Shown: positions 24,611-35,720 of the stretch, in pieces
How the letters are laid out: every line of letters starts with the position of its first letter
Position numbering within the stretch: position 1 is the first letter of the stretch
Assembly: GCA_023451375.1 (NCBI GenBank)
Contig: JAEXZS010000078.1
Span: 184,162 to 248,161, forward strand
Reading direction: 5' to 3'
Source: Pseudomonadota bacterium
Lineage (GTDB): Bacteria; Pseudomonadota; Alphaproteobacteria; Caulobacterales; Caulobacteraceae
Length of the DNA stretch: 64,000 nt
The notes under the pieces: generated by a model
The model's input: the letters and a program-made list of their open reading frames with translations, nothing else
What the model was told of the DNA's origin: nothing
The model's database searches: none
Position numbers and translations under genes: made by a program

Positions 24611-27262
24611 ATGCGCCGCATGCAACATCTCAGGACAACCGTGTCCGCCGCCGTCGTCGGCGCAGCCGCCTTCGGCCTGGCCGGGGCCGCCGCGGCCCAG
24701 AACGCGCCCCAGACCGTCGACGACATCATCGTCACCGCCCAGCTGCGCGAGCAGAGCCTGCAGGAGGTTCCCGTGGTGGTGACCTCCCTGTCGCAGGAGG
24801 TGCTGCAGGACGCCGGCGTGCGCGACATCAAGGACCTGCAGATCCTGACGCCGGGCATGACCGTCACCTCGACCCAGTCGGAAGCCTCGACCACCGCCCG
24901 CATCCGCGGCGTCGGCACCGTCGGCGACAACCCCGGTCTGGAAAGCTCGGTCGGCGTCGTGATCGACGGCGTCTATCGCTCGCGCAACGGCGTCGGTTTC
25001 GGCGACCTGGGCGAACTCAGCCGCATCGAGGTGCTGAAGGGCCCGCAGGGCACCCTGTTCGGCAAGAACACCTCGGCCGGCGTCATCAACATCATCACCG
25101 CCCAGCCGTCCTTCACCCCGGGCGCCCAGCTGGAGGCCACGGCCGGCAACTACGGCGCCTGGGGCGTCTCCGGCTCGGTCACCGGGCCGATCACGGACAC
25201 GGTCGCCGGGCGCCTGTACGCCGCGACGCGCAAGCGCGACGGCTTCTACGACGTCGACACCGGTGACGGCCCGCGCACCACGACCGACGACGCCAATCAG
25301 GACTTCTGGACCGTTCGCGGCCAGCTGCTGATCCAGCCGTCGGACACCGCCTCGGTCCGCCTGATCGCCGACTATTCCAAGCGCGACGAATATTGCTGCG
25401 TCGGCGTGGTCACCCGCTCCAGCCCGACCGCCGGCATCATCAATCTGCTGACGGCGCCGAACGGCCCCGGCACGGCGGCGCAGGGCTCCGGCGACGGCCG
25501 CGTTCCCTTCTCGCGCCAGGCCTACGCCAACCGCGACACCGACCAGGTCATGGAGGACATGGGCCTGTCGGCCGAGGCCAACATCGACATCCCCTCGTGG
25601 AACGCGACCCTCACCTCGGTCACCTCGTGGCGCGACTGGTCCACCATCAACGGCCACGACATCGACTACACGGGCGCCGACATTCTCTATCGCCCGCCGA
25701 ACGGCGAGTACGGCTACGACCTGTCAAACCTGACCCAGGAACTGCGCCTGGCCGGCACCAGCGACAAGTTCGACTGGCTGGTCGGCCTGTTCGCCACGAA
25801 GGAGAACATCGGCCGGGACGACACCTTCTATCTCGGCGCCGACTACAACCCGTTCATCTCGCTGCTGCTGACTTCCAGCCTGGCGGCGCGGACGGGCGGC
25901 GCGATCGCGCCCAGCCCGGCGCGGCTGGGCTGCTTCTCCAGCAACTACGCCCTGCTGCCGGCCGCCTTGCGGTCCCAGTACTTCCTGGGCTGTCTGACGG
26001 GCGTCGCGGGAACGCCGCCGCTGCCCGGCGCGCCGGTCAACATCGTCGGACAGGGCGTGGTCGACCACTACAGCCAGAGCTCCAAGTCCATCGCCATCTT
26101 CACCAACAACACCTGGCGCCTGACCGATCAGCTCGAGCTGACGTTGGGCCTGCGCTACACGATGGACGACAAGCGCCTGCTGGCGTCGCAGGACAACATC
26201 AACGGCAACGGCGCCGCCTGCGCCGCCGTCCTCGGCAACCAGGCCGTGATCGCCGGCGCTTTCGCCGGCGTCCTGGGCAGCGCCGAAGCGGGCGCCAACG
26301 CCGCCCGGGACGTCATCGGGCCGCAGTGCCTGCCCTGGAACAACGCCCTCTACGACAACCGCGCCATCAGCGAGAACTACGACGACGGCGAGCTGTCGGG
26401 CACCGTCAAGGCCGCCTACCGGATCAATGACGACGTCATGGTCTACGGCTCCTACGCCCGCGGCTACAAGGGCTTCGGCTACAACATGGACCGGGTGCAG
26501 ACGGGCGTGATCCCTGACGCCTCGCTGTTCTTCCCGGCCGAGACGGTCGACAGCTACGAAGTGGGCTTCAAGAGCACCCTGTTCGACGGCGCCATGCTGT
26601 TCAACGCCACCTACTTCAATCAGAAGTTCGAGGACTTCCAGCTCAATACCTTCCTGGGCACGGCGTTCGTGGTCGAATCCATCCCCGAGCTGAAGACCCA
26701 GGGCGTCGACGCCGACATGCTGTGGTTCACCCCGCTGGAGGGGCTGACCCTTTCGGGCGGCGCGACCTACACCGATGCGGAGTACGGCGACTTCACCGCC
26801 GCCGACCTGACCAGCCCCGGCCGCTTCCCGCAGCTGTCGCTGCTGCCGGGCGCGCGTCCGTCGTTCGCGCCCGAATGGTCGCTGTCGGGATCGATCAACT
26901 TCGACCGCTCGCTGGGCGGAAATCTGCGCGGCGGCTTCGCCCTCTCGGCCAAGTATCAGACCGAGTACAACACCGGCTCGGACCTGATCCCGTTCAAGAT
27001 GCAGGACGCCTACACCGTCGTGAACGGCCGCATCTCGATCGGTACGGAGGACGAGCGCTGGACGGTCGACCTGTGGAGCCAGAACCTGCTGGACGAGGAG
27101 TATGTGCAGGTCGCCTACAACTCGCCTCTCCAGGGCACGGCCTTCCAGACCACGGCCCAGCCGGACGGCACCTTCTACAATCAGGCGCTGGACACCCAGG
27201 GCATCAGCGCCTTCCTGGGCCAGCCGCGCACCTACGGCGTGACGCTGCGGGTTAAGTACTGA
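24611..27262 (+). CDS. TonB-dependent outer-membrane receptor
   Basis: An 883-residue importer with a signal peptide ending AGAAAAQ, a plug domain (DDIIVTAQ, EVLQDAGVRDIKDLQ, RIRGVGT, VVIDGVYRSR, IEVLKGPQGTLFGKNTSAGVINI) and a 22-strand-type barrel with the final strand RTYGVTLRVKY. The VDDIIVTA segment may be the TonB box. The ligand is unknown; no siderophore or vitamin gene is adjacent. ATG 24611 follows GGGAGGA at 8 nt and directly starts the signal peptide; an in-frame ATG at 24548 is less likely. Followed by a strong terminator. Confidence 0.94.
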   Translation: MRRMQHLRTTVSAAVVGAAAFGLAGAAAAQNAPQTVDDIIVTAQLREQSLQEVPVVVTSLSQEVLQDAGVRDIKDLQILTPGMTVTSTQSEASTTARIRGVGTVGDNPGLESSVGVVIDGVYRSRNGVGFGDLGELSRIEVLKGPQGTLFGKNTSAGVINIITAQPSFTPGAQLEATAGNYGAWGVSGSVTGPITDTVAGRLYAATRKRDGFYDVDTGDGPRTTTDDANQDFWTVRGQLLIQPSDTASVRLIADYSKRDEYCCVGVVTRSSPTAGIINLLTAPNGPGTAAQGSGDGRVPFSRQAYANRDTDQVMEDMGLSAEANIDIPSWNATLTSVTSWRDWSTINGHDIDYTGADILYRPPNGEYGYDLSNLTQELRLAGTSDKFDWLVGLFATKENIGRDDTFYLGADYNPFISLLLTSSLAARTGGAIAPSPARLGCFSSNYALLPAALRSQYFLGCLTGVAGTPPLPGAPVNIVGQGVVDHYSQSSKSIAIFTNNTWRLTDQLELTLGLRYTMDDKRLLASQDNINGNGAACAAVLGNQAVIAGAFAGVLGSAEAGANAARDVIGPQCLPWNNALYDNRAISENYDDGELSGTVKAAYRINDDVMVYGSYARGYKGFGYNMDRVQTGVIPDASLFFPAETVDSYEVGFKSTLFDGAMLFNATYFNQKFEDFQLNTFLGTAFVVESIPELKTQGVDADMLWFTPLEGLTLSGGATYTDAEYGDFTAADLTSPGRFPQLSLLPGARPSFAPEWSLSGSINFDRSLGGNLRGGFALSAKYQTEYNTGSDLIPFKMQDAYTVVNGRISIGTEDERWTVDLWSQNLLDEEYVQVAYNSPLQGTAFQTTAQPDGTFYNQALDTQGISAFLGQPRTYGVTLRVKY

Positions 27263-27305
27263 TCGGCGACCGCCGGCCTCGGCCGGCGGCGTTCCGCATC
27301 GTGAG

Positions 27306-27341
27306 AAAAAGGGCCGACCGGCGATCCGGTCGGCCCTTTTT
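27306..27341 (+). terminator. Strong intrinsic terminator after the TonB-dependent receptor
   Basis: Perfect 11-bp stem GGGCCGACCGG / CCGGTCGGCCC with a CGAT loop, preceded by five A and followed by five T, so it should work in both directions. Confidence 0.93.
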
Positions 27342-27345
27342 CTTT

Positions 27346-27383
27346 CCTCCCCCGAGCAGCGCAGCGGAGCGGAGCGGGGGAGG
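27346..27383. repeat. Family-B palindromic repeat (CCTCCCCCG...CGGGGGAGG)
   Basis: Arms CCTCCCCCG and CGGGGGAGG enclose an AGCGCAGCGGAGCGGAG-like centre. It sits between two terminators. Related sequences occur at 15093-15128 (in rsmE), 34982-35014 and 61720-61755. Confidence 0.75.
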
Positions 27384-27409
27384 CGGACCTGTCCACGCCG
27401 CGACCAGAC

Positions 27410-27443
27410 AAAAGGGCCGGCCGGTCTCCCGGTCGGCCCTTTC
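27410..27443 (-). terminator. Terminator of the RND efflux operon
   Basis: On the minus strand, AAAGGGCCGACCGG and CCGGCCGGCCCTTTT form an 11-bp stem with one G-T pair and a short loop, followed by a T run. It lies 20 bases past the stop of the RND permease gene. Confidence 0.85.
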
Positions 27444-27462
27444 TCAACCTGCGTCCGAGACC

Positions 27463-30400
27463 TTATTCCGCCAGCCTCGGCTCCTCACGCTCACTGGCCA
27501 GGCGGCGCTGGCCGGCGGTCATCCGGCTCAGCCGGCGGCGGGCGAACTGGGCCACGTCGTCGACGATGGTGAAGATCGCCGGGATGTAGAGCAGCGACAG
27601 GAAGGTCGAGGAGATCAGCCCGCCCAGCACGGCGATGGCCATGGGGGAGCGGAACTCGACGTCCGCCCCGATGCCCATGGCGATCGGCACCATGCCCGCG
27701 CCCATGGCGAAGGTCGTCATCAGGATCGGCCGGGCTCGCTTGTGCGCCGCGTCCATGATGGCCTCGTGGCGCGGCATGCCGTCCTTCTCGGCCATGATGA
27801 CGTAGTCGACCAGCAGGATGGAGTTTTTCGCCGCGATCCCCATCAGCATCAGCACCCCGATCAACGCCGACATGGAGAAGCTCTTGTCGGCGATCACCAG
27901 GGCGATGAAGGCGCCGCCGATGGCCAGCGGCAGGGCCGCCATGATGGTGATCGGATAGGCGAAGCTTTTGAACAGCAGGGTCAGCACCGCGTACATCAAC
28001 AGGATGCCCGAGGCGAAGGCGATGGCGAAGCCGGTCAGCATCTCCTGGATGAACTCGGCGTCTCCGGCCGGCACCTGACGCACGCCCGCCGGCAGGTTCT
28101 GGACCGAAGGGAGCTGCTGCACCGCCTGGCCGGCCGCGCCGGTGGTGATGCCGTCCAGCTCGGCCGTGATGGAGGCGATGCGCGAGCGGTCCTGGCGGCT
28201 GACGGTCGCCGGGCCGGCGCCGAACTCGATGTCGGCGACGGCGCTCAGCGGCACCTGGACCCCGTTGTTGGCCGGCACGCGCAGGCTCTCCAGCACCGAC
28301 AGGTCCTCTCGGGCCTCCTCGGTCAGCTGCAGGCGGATCGGGATCTGCCGGTCGCCGAGATTGTACTTGGGCAGGTTCTGGTCGACGTCGCCGATGGTGG
28401 CGACCCGCACCGCCTGGGAGATGGCGCCCGCCGAGACGCCGGCCAGGGCCGCCTCGTCGGGACGCGGCGTGACCAGCACCTCCGGCCGCGCGATGGCGGC
28501 GGTGTTGACGACGTTGGCCAGGCCGGGGACGCCGCGCATCTCGGCCTCGACCTTGCGGGCCGCGGCCTCCAGCATGTCCGGATTGTCGCCCAGGATGGAG
28601 AAGGTGTAGCTGGTGCCGTCTCCGGGTCCGCCGCCCTGCTGGGCGATGCCGGCGCGGATGCGGGCGCCGGGAATCTGCTTCAGTTCGTCCACCATGACGC
28701 GGGCGAACTCCTGCTGGCTCAGCTCGCGGTCGCCCTTGGGCACCATGTCGGCGTAGACGTTGGCCTGGTTGACGTCCTGGCCTCCGATGGCGGCGTAGAC
28801 CGAGGTGACCTCGGGCCGGGCCTCCAGACGCCGGGTGACTTCCTCGACGATGGCGTCGGTCTGGCGCAGCGTCGATCCCGGAGGGGTCTCGATCTGGAAG
28901 GCGGCGCGCGCCTCGTCGCCGGGCGACATGAACTCGAACGACATCCGCGACACGATTGACAGGCCGACCGATCCCACGAGGAACAGGATGCCCAGGATGA
29001 AGACCTTCCAGCGGTTGCCCAGCGACCAGCGCAGGGCCCGCAGATAGCCGGCCATCCAGAACGGATCCTTGTCCTCATGCTTGGTGTGCTTGAGCATGTA
29101 GGCGGCCATCAGCGGCGTCAGGGTCCGCGCCACGACCAGCGAGAAGAAGACAGAGATGCAGGCCGCCAGGGCGAAGGCCTTGAAGAACTGGCCGATGATG
29201 CCGGGCATGAAGCCGACCGGCGCGAACACGGCGATGATGGTCGCCGTGGTCGCCACGACCGCCAGGCCGATCTCGTCGGCCGCCTCGATCGCCGCGTCGT
29301 AGGGCGCCTTCCCGTCCCGCATGTGCCGGACGATGTTCTCGATCTCCACGATGGCGTCGTCGACCAGGATGCCGATGGTCAGCGACAGCGCCAGCAGCGT
29401 CACCACGTTCAGCGACTGGTCCATCGGCGCCAGGATGGCGAAGGTCGGGATCAGCGACATCGGCATGGCCGTCGCCGCGATGAGCGTCGCGCGCCAGTCC
29501 CGCAGGAAGATGAAGACGACGATGACCGCCAGCACGGCGCCCAGCAGCAGCGCCTCCAGCGAGGCCAGATAGCTCTCCTCGATGTATTTCACGCTGGAGG
29601 TGACCTGTTCGATGGTCAGTTCCGGGTGCGCCTCATCGATGCGGGCAACCTCCTCGCGGACCCGTTCGGCGACCTTGACCTCGCTGGCCTCGCGCGAGCG
29701 CAGGAAGTTGAAGGTGACGGCCTCCTGGCCGTTGTAGCGGGCCAGCCGGCGCGGCTCGCTCCACTTGTCCTCGACCGCGCCCAGGTCGCCCAGGCGCACG
29801 GTCTTGCCGTCGCCCAGCGGCACCAGGCTCTCGCGCAGCTGCTCGACGGATCCAGCCGCGCCCAGGGTGCGCACCGCCCGCTCCGAGCCGGCCAGGGTCA
29901 CCCGCCCGCCGGGCAGGTTGTTGTTGACGTTGGTCAGGGCCTGGCTGACCTGGGCGGCGGTGACGCCGTAGGCCGCCAGCCGCTGCGGATCCAGCTCGAC
30001 CCTGATCTCGCGATCCACGCCGCCGGAACGGTTGACCTCGCCGACGCCGCCCATGGCCAGAAGCGCGCGGCTGACCTCGTTGTCGATGAACCAGCTGATC
30101 TCCTCCGGCGTCATCGTCGGGGAGCGGACGACATAGGTGATCAGGGCGTCGCCGGTGATGTCGATGCGCTGGACCGTCGGTTCCTGCATGTCCTGCGGCA
30201 GGCTGGCGCGCACGCCGCTCATGGCGTTGCGGACGTCGTTGGTCGCCCGCTCGGTGTCGGTGCCCAGCTCGAACTCGATGGTGGTCGAGGACACGCCGTC
30301 GGTGACGTTGGAGTAGATGTGGCGCACGCCCGACAGGCCGGCGATCGAGTCCTCGATCACACGGGTGACCTGGACCTCCATCTCGGCCGGGGCGGCGCCG

Positions 30401-30558
30401 GGCCGAGCGGCGGTGACGGCGACCAGCGGGAAGTCGATGTCGGGGTTGTTGTTGATCCGCATCCCCATGAAGCCGGTCACCCCGCCGAGCGTCAGCAGGA
30501 TGAACAGCAGGATGATCGGGATCGGGTTTCGGATCGCCCAGGACGAGATCTGGTTCAT
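27463..30558 (-). CDS. RND efflux transporter permease (AcrB/HAE-1 type)
   Basis: A 1031-residue inner-membrane proton-driven pump. It starts with [21 protein letters not shown] (helix 1), has two large periplasmic loops, the TM4 proton-relay motif [18 protein letters not shown] with paired Asp, and the second-half [20 protein letters not shown] and [26 protein letters not shown]. The length matches tripartite drug or solvent pumps. Its adaptor is encoded 9 bases upstream. No TolC-type outer-membrane gene is present, so it may use one encoded elsewhere. Substrate unknown. Confidence 0.95.
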   Translation of the reverse strand: MNQISSWAIRNPIPIILLFILLTLGGVTGFMGMRINNNPDIDFPLVAVTAARPGAAPAEMEVQVTRVIEDSIAGLSGVRHIYSNVTDGVSSTTIEFELGTDTERATNDVRNAMSGVRASLPQDMQEPTVQRIDITGDALITYVVRSPTMTPEEISWFIDNEVSRALLAMGGVGEVNRSGGVDREIRVELDPQRLAAYGVTAAQVSQALTNVNNNLPGGRVTLAGSERAVRTLGAAGSVEQLRESLVPLGDGKTVRLGDLGAVEDKWSEPRRLARYNGQEAVTFNFLRSREASEVKVAERVREEVARIDEAHPELTIEQVTSSVKYIEESYLASLEALLLGAVLAVIVVFIFLRDWRATLIAATAMPMSLIPTFAILAPMDQSLNVVTLLALSLTIGILVDDAIVEIENIVRHMRDGKAPYDAAIEAADEIGLAVVATTATIIAVFAPVGFMPGIIGQFFKAFALAACISVFFSLVVARTLTPLMAAYMLKHTKHEDKDPFWMAGYLRALRWSLGNRWKVFILGILFLVGSVGLSIVSRMSFEFMSPGDEARAAFQIETPPGSTLRQTDAIVEEVTRRLEARPEVTSVYAAIGGQDVNQANVYADMVPKGDRELSQQEFARVMVDELKQIPGARIRAGIAQQGGGPGDGTSYTFSILGDNPDMLEAAARKVEAEMRGVPGLANVVNTAAIARPEVLVTPRPDEAALAGVSAGAISQAVRVATIGDVDQNLPKYNLGDRQIPIRLQLTEEAREDLSVLESLRVPANNGVQVPLSAVADIEFGAGPATVSRQDRSRIASITAELDGITTGAAGQAVQQLPSVQNLPAGVRQVPAGDAEFIQEMLTGFAIAFASGILLMYAVLTLLFKSFAYPITIMAALPLAIGGAFIALVIADKSFSMSALIGVLMLMGIAAKNSILLVDYVIMAEKDGMPRHEAIMDAAHKRARPILMTTFAMGAGMVPIAMGIGADVEFRSPMAIAVLGGLISSTFLSLLYIPAIFTIVDDVAQFARRRLSRMTAGQRRLASEREEPRLAE

Positions 30559-30567
30559 GGCCGGGCC

Positions 30568-31758
30568 TTACTTGCCGGCCGGCGGGGTTGCGGCCGTTGC
30601 TGGCGGGGTGGCGGGCGGGGTCGCGGCTGGCGCGGCTTGGCGCTGGGCGGGCGCCGGGGCCACGGTGACGCGGTCTCCCTCGTTCAGGAAGCCCGCGCCC
30701 TGGACGATGACGCGCTGGCCGGTCTCCACCCCGCTGACGGCCGTCCGGGCGTCGGTGCGCGACAGCACCGTCACCGGCTGGAAGCGGACCGTGCTGTCGT
30801 TGTTCAGGATGAACACCCCGGCGCGATTGTTGCGGTACAGAAGCGCGGCGGTGGGAACCGTGGTCGCCGGCTGGTCGCCCACGGCGATCTCGGCGCGCGC
30901 GAACATGCCGGGCCGCAGCTGACTGCCGGGCGACAGGGTGATCCGGGCCACGCCCAGCCGGGTTTCGGCGTTGACCTCGGGCGTGACGATGCGCACCGTG
31001 CCGGTGGTCTGGCCGGCTTCGCTGGAGGTCACGGTCGCGGTCTGCCCCGCGCGGATCAGCGGCAGTTCGGTCTCGGGCGCCTGGGCGTCCAGCTCCAACC
31101 GGCCGTCGCGGACCATGCGGAACAGTTCGGCGCCGGCGGCGACGATCTGCCCCTTGGTCACGCTGCGGCTGATGATCAGCCCGCTCACGGGCGCGCGGAT
31201 GGTGGCCTGGGACAGGCGCGTCTGGGTCTCCGCCAGGGCGGCGCGCGCCGAAGCCAGGTTGGCGGCCGAGGCCCGCTGATTGGCCAGGGCGGTGTCCAGC
31301 GACGCCTGGCTGAGGAAGCCGCGCTCCTTCAGCTGCTGCGCCCGATCCAGGGCGGCGTCGTCTCGGGCGACATTGGCCTCGGCGGTCTGCACCGCCGCCT
31401 GCTGCTGGCGCACCTGGGCGTTGAGCAGGGCCGTGTTCATCTGCACCAGCGGCTGGCCCTGGCGGACGTAGGAGCCCTCGTCGACATAGACGGCGGTCGC
31501 CACCAGGCCGCCGGTCTCGGCGCCCACCGGCACCTCCTCCCAGGCCGAGACCGTCCCGGAGGCGGTGACCGAGCGATCAAGGCTGGTCTGCGTGACCGTG
31601 GCGACGGTGACCGTCTGGCGAGAGGCGCCGGCCTTTTCCGGGCCCTTCTCCTCGCCATGGCCGCCGCAGGCCGCCAGCAGCATCACGCTCAGCGCCGCGC
31701 TCAGCGCCAGGCCCGCTCGGGAGGTCGTCCGGGCGGCCGTTCGGTTCGTCTTGGACAC
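30568..31758 (-). CDS. RND efflux periplasmic adaptor (membrane fusion lipoprotein)
   Basis: A 396-residue adaptor linking the pump to an outer-membrane channel. The N-terminus is a lipoprotein signal (LSVMLLAAC), then the biotinyl-lipoyl half-motifs ([21 protein letters not shown] and [26 protein letters not shown] segments), a coiled-coil hairpin between them ([19 protein letters not shown]), and beta-barrel domains. The C-terminus is Pro/Ala-rich. I prefer GTG 31758 because it directly starts the signal peptide with GAGGA upstream; the frame is open to 31851. First gene of the pump operon. Confidence 0.92.
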   Translation of the reverse strand: MSKTNRTAARTTSRAGLALSAALSVMLLAACGGHGEEKGPEKAGASRQTVTVATVTQTSLDRSVTASGTVSAWEEVPVGAETGGLVATAVYVDEGSYVRQGQPLVQMNTALLNAQVRQQQAAVQTAEANVARDDAALDRAQQLKERGFLSQASLDTALANQRASAANLASARAALAETQTRLSQATIRAPVSGLIISRSVTKGQIVAAGAELFRMVRDGRLELDAQAPETELPLIRAGQTATVTSSEAGQTTGTVRIVTPEVNAETRLGVARITLSPGSQLRPGMFARAEIAVGDQPATTVPTAALLYRNNRAGVFILNNDSTVRFQPVTVLSRTDARTAVSGVETGQRVIVQGAGFLNEGDRVTVAPAPAQRQAAPAATPPATPPATAATPPAGK

Positions 31759-31952
31759 GGAGTCTATCCTCGGTTTCAGTCGGGGCTGACCGCCGGAGGG
31801 GAGCCGACGGGTGCAAGTCTGCTCCATACCGCGTCCGAAAGGCGGCCTCAAACGATCAGAAGGTTTATTGCAAAGGCTTAATCTGGCACCGGCGGAGGCG
31901 CCGATCGCCGCGCCGCTGGCCCCGGACCCCCGCGCATGATAGGGGCGCGCGA

Positions 31953-33761
<1,809 letters not shown>

Positions 33762-34000
33762 GTCCTTCTCCCCCTCCTTGATGGAAGAACAGCGGCGTGC
33801 CCGCCCGCGGGGGAAGTGCATGCCACAGCAACCCGACAGCCGCACCCTGATCGCTGACGCGACCCTTCCCTGAAGGGAACGCACTTCGACATACGTCGTC
33901 CCAACCAAGGCCGAAAGGCGGCGCGGCTCTGGCGTCCTCGAAACGGGGACGCTATAGCCGCTGTCACAACCGACTCTCGCCGACCAAAGAGACGCGATTC

Positions 34001-34909
34001 ATGGCCGACGCACACGCCGCTCCGCACCACGACTATCACCTGGTCAACCCCAGCCCCTGGCCGCTGGTGTCCTCGATGGCCGCCTGCATCATGTTCATCG
34101 GGGCGGTGGTCTGGATGAAGGGGCTCGTCCCGGCCGACGCCGGTCCGATCGCCGCCAACTTCCTGGCCGAGGGCAAGAAGGGCCTGTTCTTCGCCGGGCT
34201 GGCGGGCGTGCTGGTGTCGATGTTCGGCTGGTGGTCGGACGTGGTCAAGGAATCCAAGGCGGGCGACCATACGCCGGTCGTCTCGATCGGCCTGCGCTAC
34301 GGCATGATCCTGTTCATCGCTTCGGAAGTGATGTTCTTCGCCGCCTTCTTCTGGATGTTCTTCGACATGGCCCTGTTCGCCGAGTCGCGCGCCCTGACGC
34401 CGGAGATCGGCGCCTGGGCCGACACCGCCAAGGCCTGGTCGACCTGGCCGCCGGCCGGCGTCGAGGTTCTCAGCCCATGGCAGCTGCCGCTGCTGAACAC
34501 CGTCACCCTGCTGCTCAGCGGCTGCACCGTGACCTGGGCCCACCATGCGCTGCAGGTCGGCGATCGCCAGGGCGCCAAGATCGCCCTGATCATCACCGTG
34601 GCCCTGGGCGTGCTGTTCACCTGCGTGCAGGCGTACGAGTACCACCACATCGTCCACGAGAACCTGTTCTTCAACGAGGAGGCCCTGAACTCGGGCCTGT
34701 ACGGGTCGGTCTTCTTCCTGGCGACGGGCTTCCACGGCTTCCACGTCCTGGTCGGCACCATCTTCCTGACGGTCTGCCTGATCCGCCTGCTGCGCGGCGA
34801 CTTCACGCCGGAGAAGCATTTCGGCTTCGAGGCGGCGGCCTGGTACTGGCACTTCGTCGACGTGGTGTGGCTGTTCCTGTTCGCCTTCGTCTACGTCGTC
34901 TTCGGTTGA
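34001..34909 (+). CDS. ctaE: Cytochrome c oxidase subunit III
   Basis: A 302-residue inner-membrane subunit of aa3-type oxidase with seven predicted helices: HDYHLVNPSPWPL at the start, GMILFIASEVMFFAAFFWMFF with the conserved Glu, HHALQVGDRQGA, VQAYEYHHI, GSVFFLATGFHGFHVLVGTIFL and the final FVDVVWLFLFAFVYV. It is followed by SURF1 but not preceded by coxB, coxA, ctaB or ctaG as in many relatives; lepA is upstream instead. Those partners must be elsewhere. Confidence 0.96.
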   Translation: MADAHAAPHHDYHLVNPSPWPLVSSMAACIMFIGAVVWMKGLVPADAGPIAANFLAEGKKGLFFAGLAGVLVSMFGWWSDVVKESKAGDHTPVVSIGLRYGMILFIASEVMFFAAFFWMFFDMALFAESRALTPEIGAWADTAKAWSTWPPAGVEVLSPWQLPLLNTVTLLLSGCTVTWAHHALQVGDRQGAKIALIITVALGVLFTCVQAYEYHHIVHENLFFNEEALNSGLYGSVFFLATGFHGFHVLVGTIFLTVCLIRLLRGDFTPEKHFGFEAAAWYWHFVDVVWLFLFAFVYVVFG

Positions 34910-34981
34910 TCCAAGGCCTTCACGACACGGTTCAGGCGGCGCGGGGCGAGGGATCGCCCCGCGCCGTCGCCGTTTGGCGAT

Positions 34982-35014
34982 CCTCCCCCGTTCCGCTGCG
35001 CTGCGCCGGGGCGG
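34982..35014. repeat. Family-B palindromic repeat directly upstream of the SURF1 gene
   Basis: CCTCCCCCGTTCCGCTGCGC followed by TGCGCCGGGGCGG. The GGGGCGG end lies 4 nt before the SURF1 start codon and may serve as its ribosome binding site. Closest relative in the window is at 61720-61755. Confidence 0.7.
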
Positions 35015-35018
35015 ATTC

Positions 35019-35720
35019 ATGAGACGCTTCCCCTGGGTCCTGACCGTCCTGACCGCCGCCGCGATCGCCGTGCTGATCGGGCTGGGCGTGTGGCAGGTGC
35101 GGCGGATGCAATGGAAGGAAGGGCTGATGACGGCGGCCGAGGCGGCGTCGGCCCGCCCGCCCCAACCGCTGGACACGGTGCTCGCCGGCGGGGATGTCGA
35201 GTTCCGCAAGGCCATGATGGTCTGCCCCGGCCTGGCGACCGCGCCCTACGTCGAGCTGCAGAGCATCCATGACGGCCGGGCGGGCGTGCGGCTGATCTCC
35301 GCCTGTCGTCCGGTCGGGCGCGACGACGTGCTGCTGGTCGACCGCGGCTTCGTCGCCGACGGGCAGGCGGCGCGGCCGCGCGTGCTGGCCTCGACCCTGC
35401 CGCTGGTGCTGATCGGCGAGTTGCGCCTCACCCCCGCGCCCGGCGCCCTGACGCCGCCGCCCGCCAACAACCGCTTCTACGCCCGCGACAACGCGGCGAT
35501 GGCGAAGGCCCTGGGGGTCCGGGAGCCGGTGCGCCCGGAGACGGTCTTCGCCCTGACCGCGATCAATCCGGAGGTTCCGGCCCTGCGGCCCTCCGCGCCG
35601 CCGGCCGCCTTCTCGAACAACCATTTCGGCTACGCCCTGACCTGGTTCGGACTGGCGATCGCGCTCGCCGGTTTCTATGTGGCCCTGCTGCGCCTCCGAC
35701 TTAGGAAAGACACCCCCTGA
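35019..35720 (+). CDS. SURF1 family cytochrome oxidase assembly protein
   Basis: A 233-residue assembly factor for haem-copper oxidase with one helix at each end (VLTVLTAAAIAVLIGLGVWQ and FGLAIALAGFYVALLRL). Family features are LGVWQVRRMQWKEGL, VDRGFV, and NNHFGYALTWFGLA. ATG 35019 is chosen because it begins at the first helix; the frame is open 15 codons further upstream, but that part is the repeat element. It follows the subunit III gene, matching its role, and is coupled to the M16 peptidase gene. Confidence 0.93.
   Translation: MRRFPWVLTVLTAAAIAVLIGLGVWQVRRMQWKEGLMTAAEAASARPPQPLDTVLAGGDVEFRKAMMVCPGLATAPYVELQSIHDGRAGVRLISACRPVGRDDVLLVDRGFVADGQAARPRVLASTLPLVLIGELRLTPAPGALTPPPANNRFYARDNAAMAKALGVREPVRPETVFALTAINPEVPALRPSAPPAAFSNNHFGYALTWFGLAIALAGFYVALLRLRLRKDTP

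Noticed and set aside
29077..31881. A 934-codon open frame on the plus strand across the RND efflux genes
   Set aside because: It lies antisense to two well-recognised proteins, and its translation is a low-complexity Arg/Gln/His/Gly mix typical of reversed GC-rich codons.
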